Shown here: piece after piece, positions 6,070 to 6,277 of the stretch | Numbering within the stretch: the stretch's first letter is position 1 | How the letters are laid out: each line of letters begins with the position of its first letter | DNA from: JACVRW01 sp036519295 | GTDB taxonomy: Bacteria > Actinomycetota > Thermoleophilia > Solirubrobacterales > Thermoleophilaceae | DNA: 6,277 nt | Assembly (NCBI GenBank): GCA_036519295.1 | Contig: DATDLN010000012.1 | Location: 1 to 6,277 of the forward strand | Direction: 5' to 3' | The notes under the pieces: generated by a model | The model's input: the letters and a program-made list of their open reading frames with translations, nothing else | What the model was told of the DNA's origin: nothing | Database searches by the model: none | Made by a program: the position numbers and the translations under genes

Positions 6070-6105
6070 TTGACAAAAATATTTGTCACTGCTTGACTGC
6101 GTGCC
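6070..6105 (+). promoter_or_regulatory. Promoter of the ArsR-like gene
   Basis: TTGACA (6070-6075) is a perfect sigma-70/SigA-type -35. After 17 bp, TTGACT (6093-6098) occupies the -10 place; it is a poor match to TAnnnT. Transcription would then start 7-8 nt later, at or next to the GTG at 6106, giving a leaderless mRNA. No Shine-Dalgarno is present, which agrees with leaderless translation. Confidence 0.55.
6071..6088. promoter_or_regulatory. 18-bp palindromic operator overlapping the -35 box
   Basis: TGACAAAAATATTTGTCA has perfect 7-bp arms (TGACAAA and TTTGTCA) around a 4-bp spacer. It stands out as an AT-rich island in very GC-rich DNA, overlaps five bases of the -35 and fills most of the -35/-10 spacer of the adjacent winged-helix regulator gene. 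Size, symmetry and position are those expected for an ArsR-type dimer repressing its own transcription. The assignment to this regulator is inference. Confidence 0.65.
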
Positions 6106-6277
6106 GTGCTCGACGTCGAGGTGATCGAAGATCCGGCCGCCGCCGTGGTGGCGCTGGAGCCCATCCGGGCCCGGCTGCTCGCCGAGCTGGCCGAGCCGGG
6201 CTCGGCGAGCACGCTCGCGGCGCGCGTCGGGCTCACGCGCCAGAAGGCGAACTACCACCTCCGGGCGCTCGAGCGCC
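6106..6277 (+). CDS. ArsR-like winged helix-turn-helix transcriptional regulator (3' partial)
   Basis: The first 57 codons of a DNA-binding repressor, cut by the right edge. The GTG at 6106 is the best start: the frame is closed by a TGA at 6094, and the sequence LDVEVIEDPAAAVVALEPIR follows, as in related actinobacterial ArsR/HTH_20 proteins. Residues 18-31 (LEPIRARLLAELAE) form the first helices, and 33-56 the helix-turn-helix (STLAARVGLTRQKANYHLRA), with the recognition helix around TRQKANYHLRALE. No metal-binding cysteines are seen in the visible part, so the ligand is unknown. In actinobacteria regulators of this type are often followed by a SRPBCC/AHSA1-domain gene; that lies outside the window and is only an expectation. 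An operator-like palindrome sits 18-35 bp upstream. GTG at 6121 is a less likely start. Confidence 0.88.
   Translation, partial: MLDVEVIEDPAAAVVALEPIRARLLAELAEPGSASTLAARVGLTRQKANYHLRALER

Noticed and set aside
5814..6236. Minus-strand 140-codon frame opposite the ArsR start
   Set aside because: Ser/Ala/Arg-rich shadow that crosses the operator and the zinc-ribbon gene; no motif.

Overview
The window is GC-rich chromosomal DNA from a bacterium, almost certainly an actinomycetote. Four features point that way: a fused NhaA-DsbA antiporter, a DUF7144 four-helix membrane protein, a DUF2630 protein, and several start codons sitting 6-7 nt behind a -10-like hexamer, as in leaderless actinobacterial genes. 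The mix resembles Thermoleophilia-type genomes (Solirubrobacter/Gaiella relatives), but this rests on remembered family distributions, not a search. No mobile element, CRISPR array, tRNA or rRNA is visible.

Layout, left to right: (1) a 5'-truncated Na+/H+ antiporter NhaA with a C-terminal CPYC thioredoxin-fold domain (+). (2) An HhH-GPD DNA-glycosylase-like protein (-), tail-to-tail with nhaA across 1 bp. (3) A microsomal-type epoxide hydrolase (+), divergent from (2) across 34 bp and interrupted by a one-base frameshift near 3230-3234. (4) A DUF7144 membrane protein (-), tail-to-tail with (3) across 3 bp. (5) A DUF2630 protein (-). (6) A CYTH-domain protein (+), divergent from (5) across 69 bp. 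(7) A small two-CxxC zinc-ribbon-like protein (+). (8) A 65-residue CxC/CxxC zinc-ribbon-like protein (-), tail-to-tail with (7). (9) The first 57 codons of an ArsR-like winged-helix regulator (+), behind an 18-bp palindrome that overlaps its -35 box.

The genes do not form one operon or obvious pathway. Strand changes almost at every gene, so most are probably transcribed singly. Shared themes are stress physiology (ion/pH homeostasis with a redox domain, base-excision repair, epoxide detoxification) and small metal-binding or unknown proteins. I found no convincing new multi-gene system. The best leads are the ArsR operator/promoter, the antiporter-redox fusion with its unexpected topology, the frameshift in the epoxide hydrolase, and the leaderless-start pattern.
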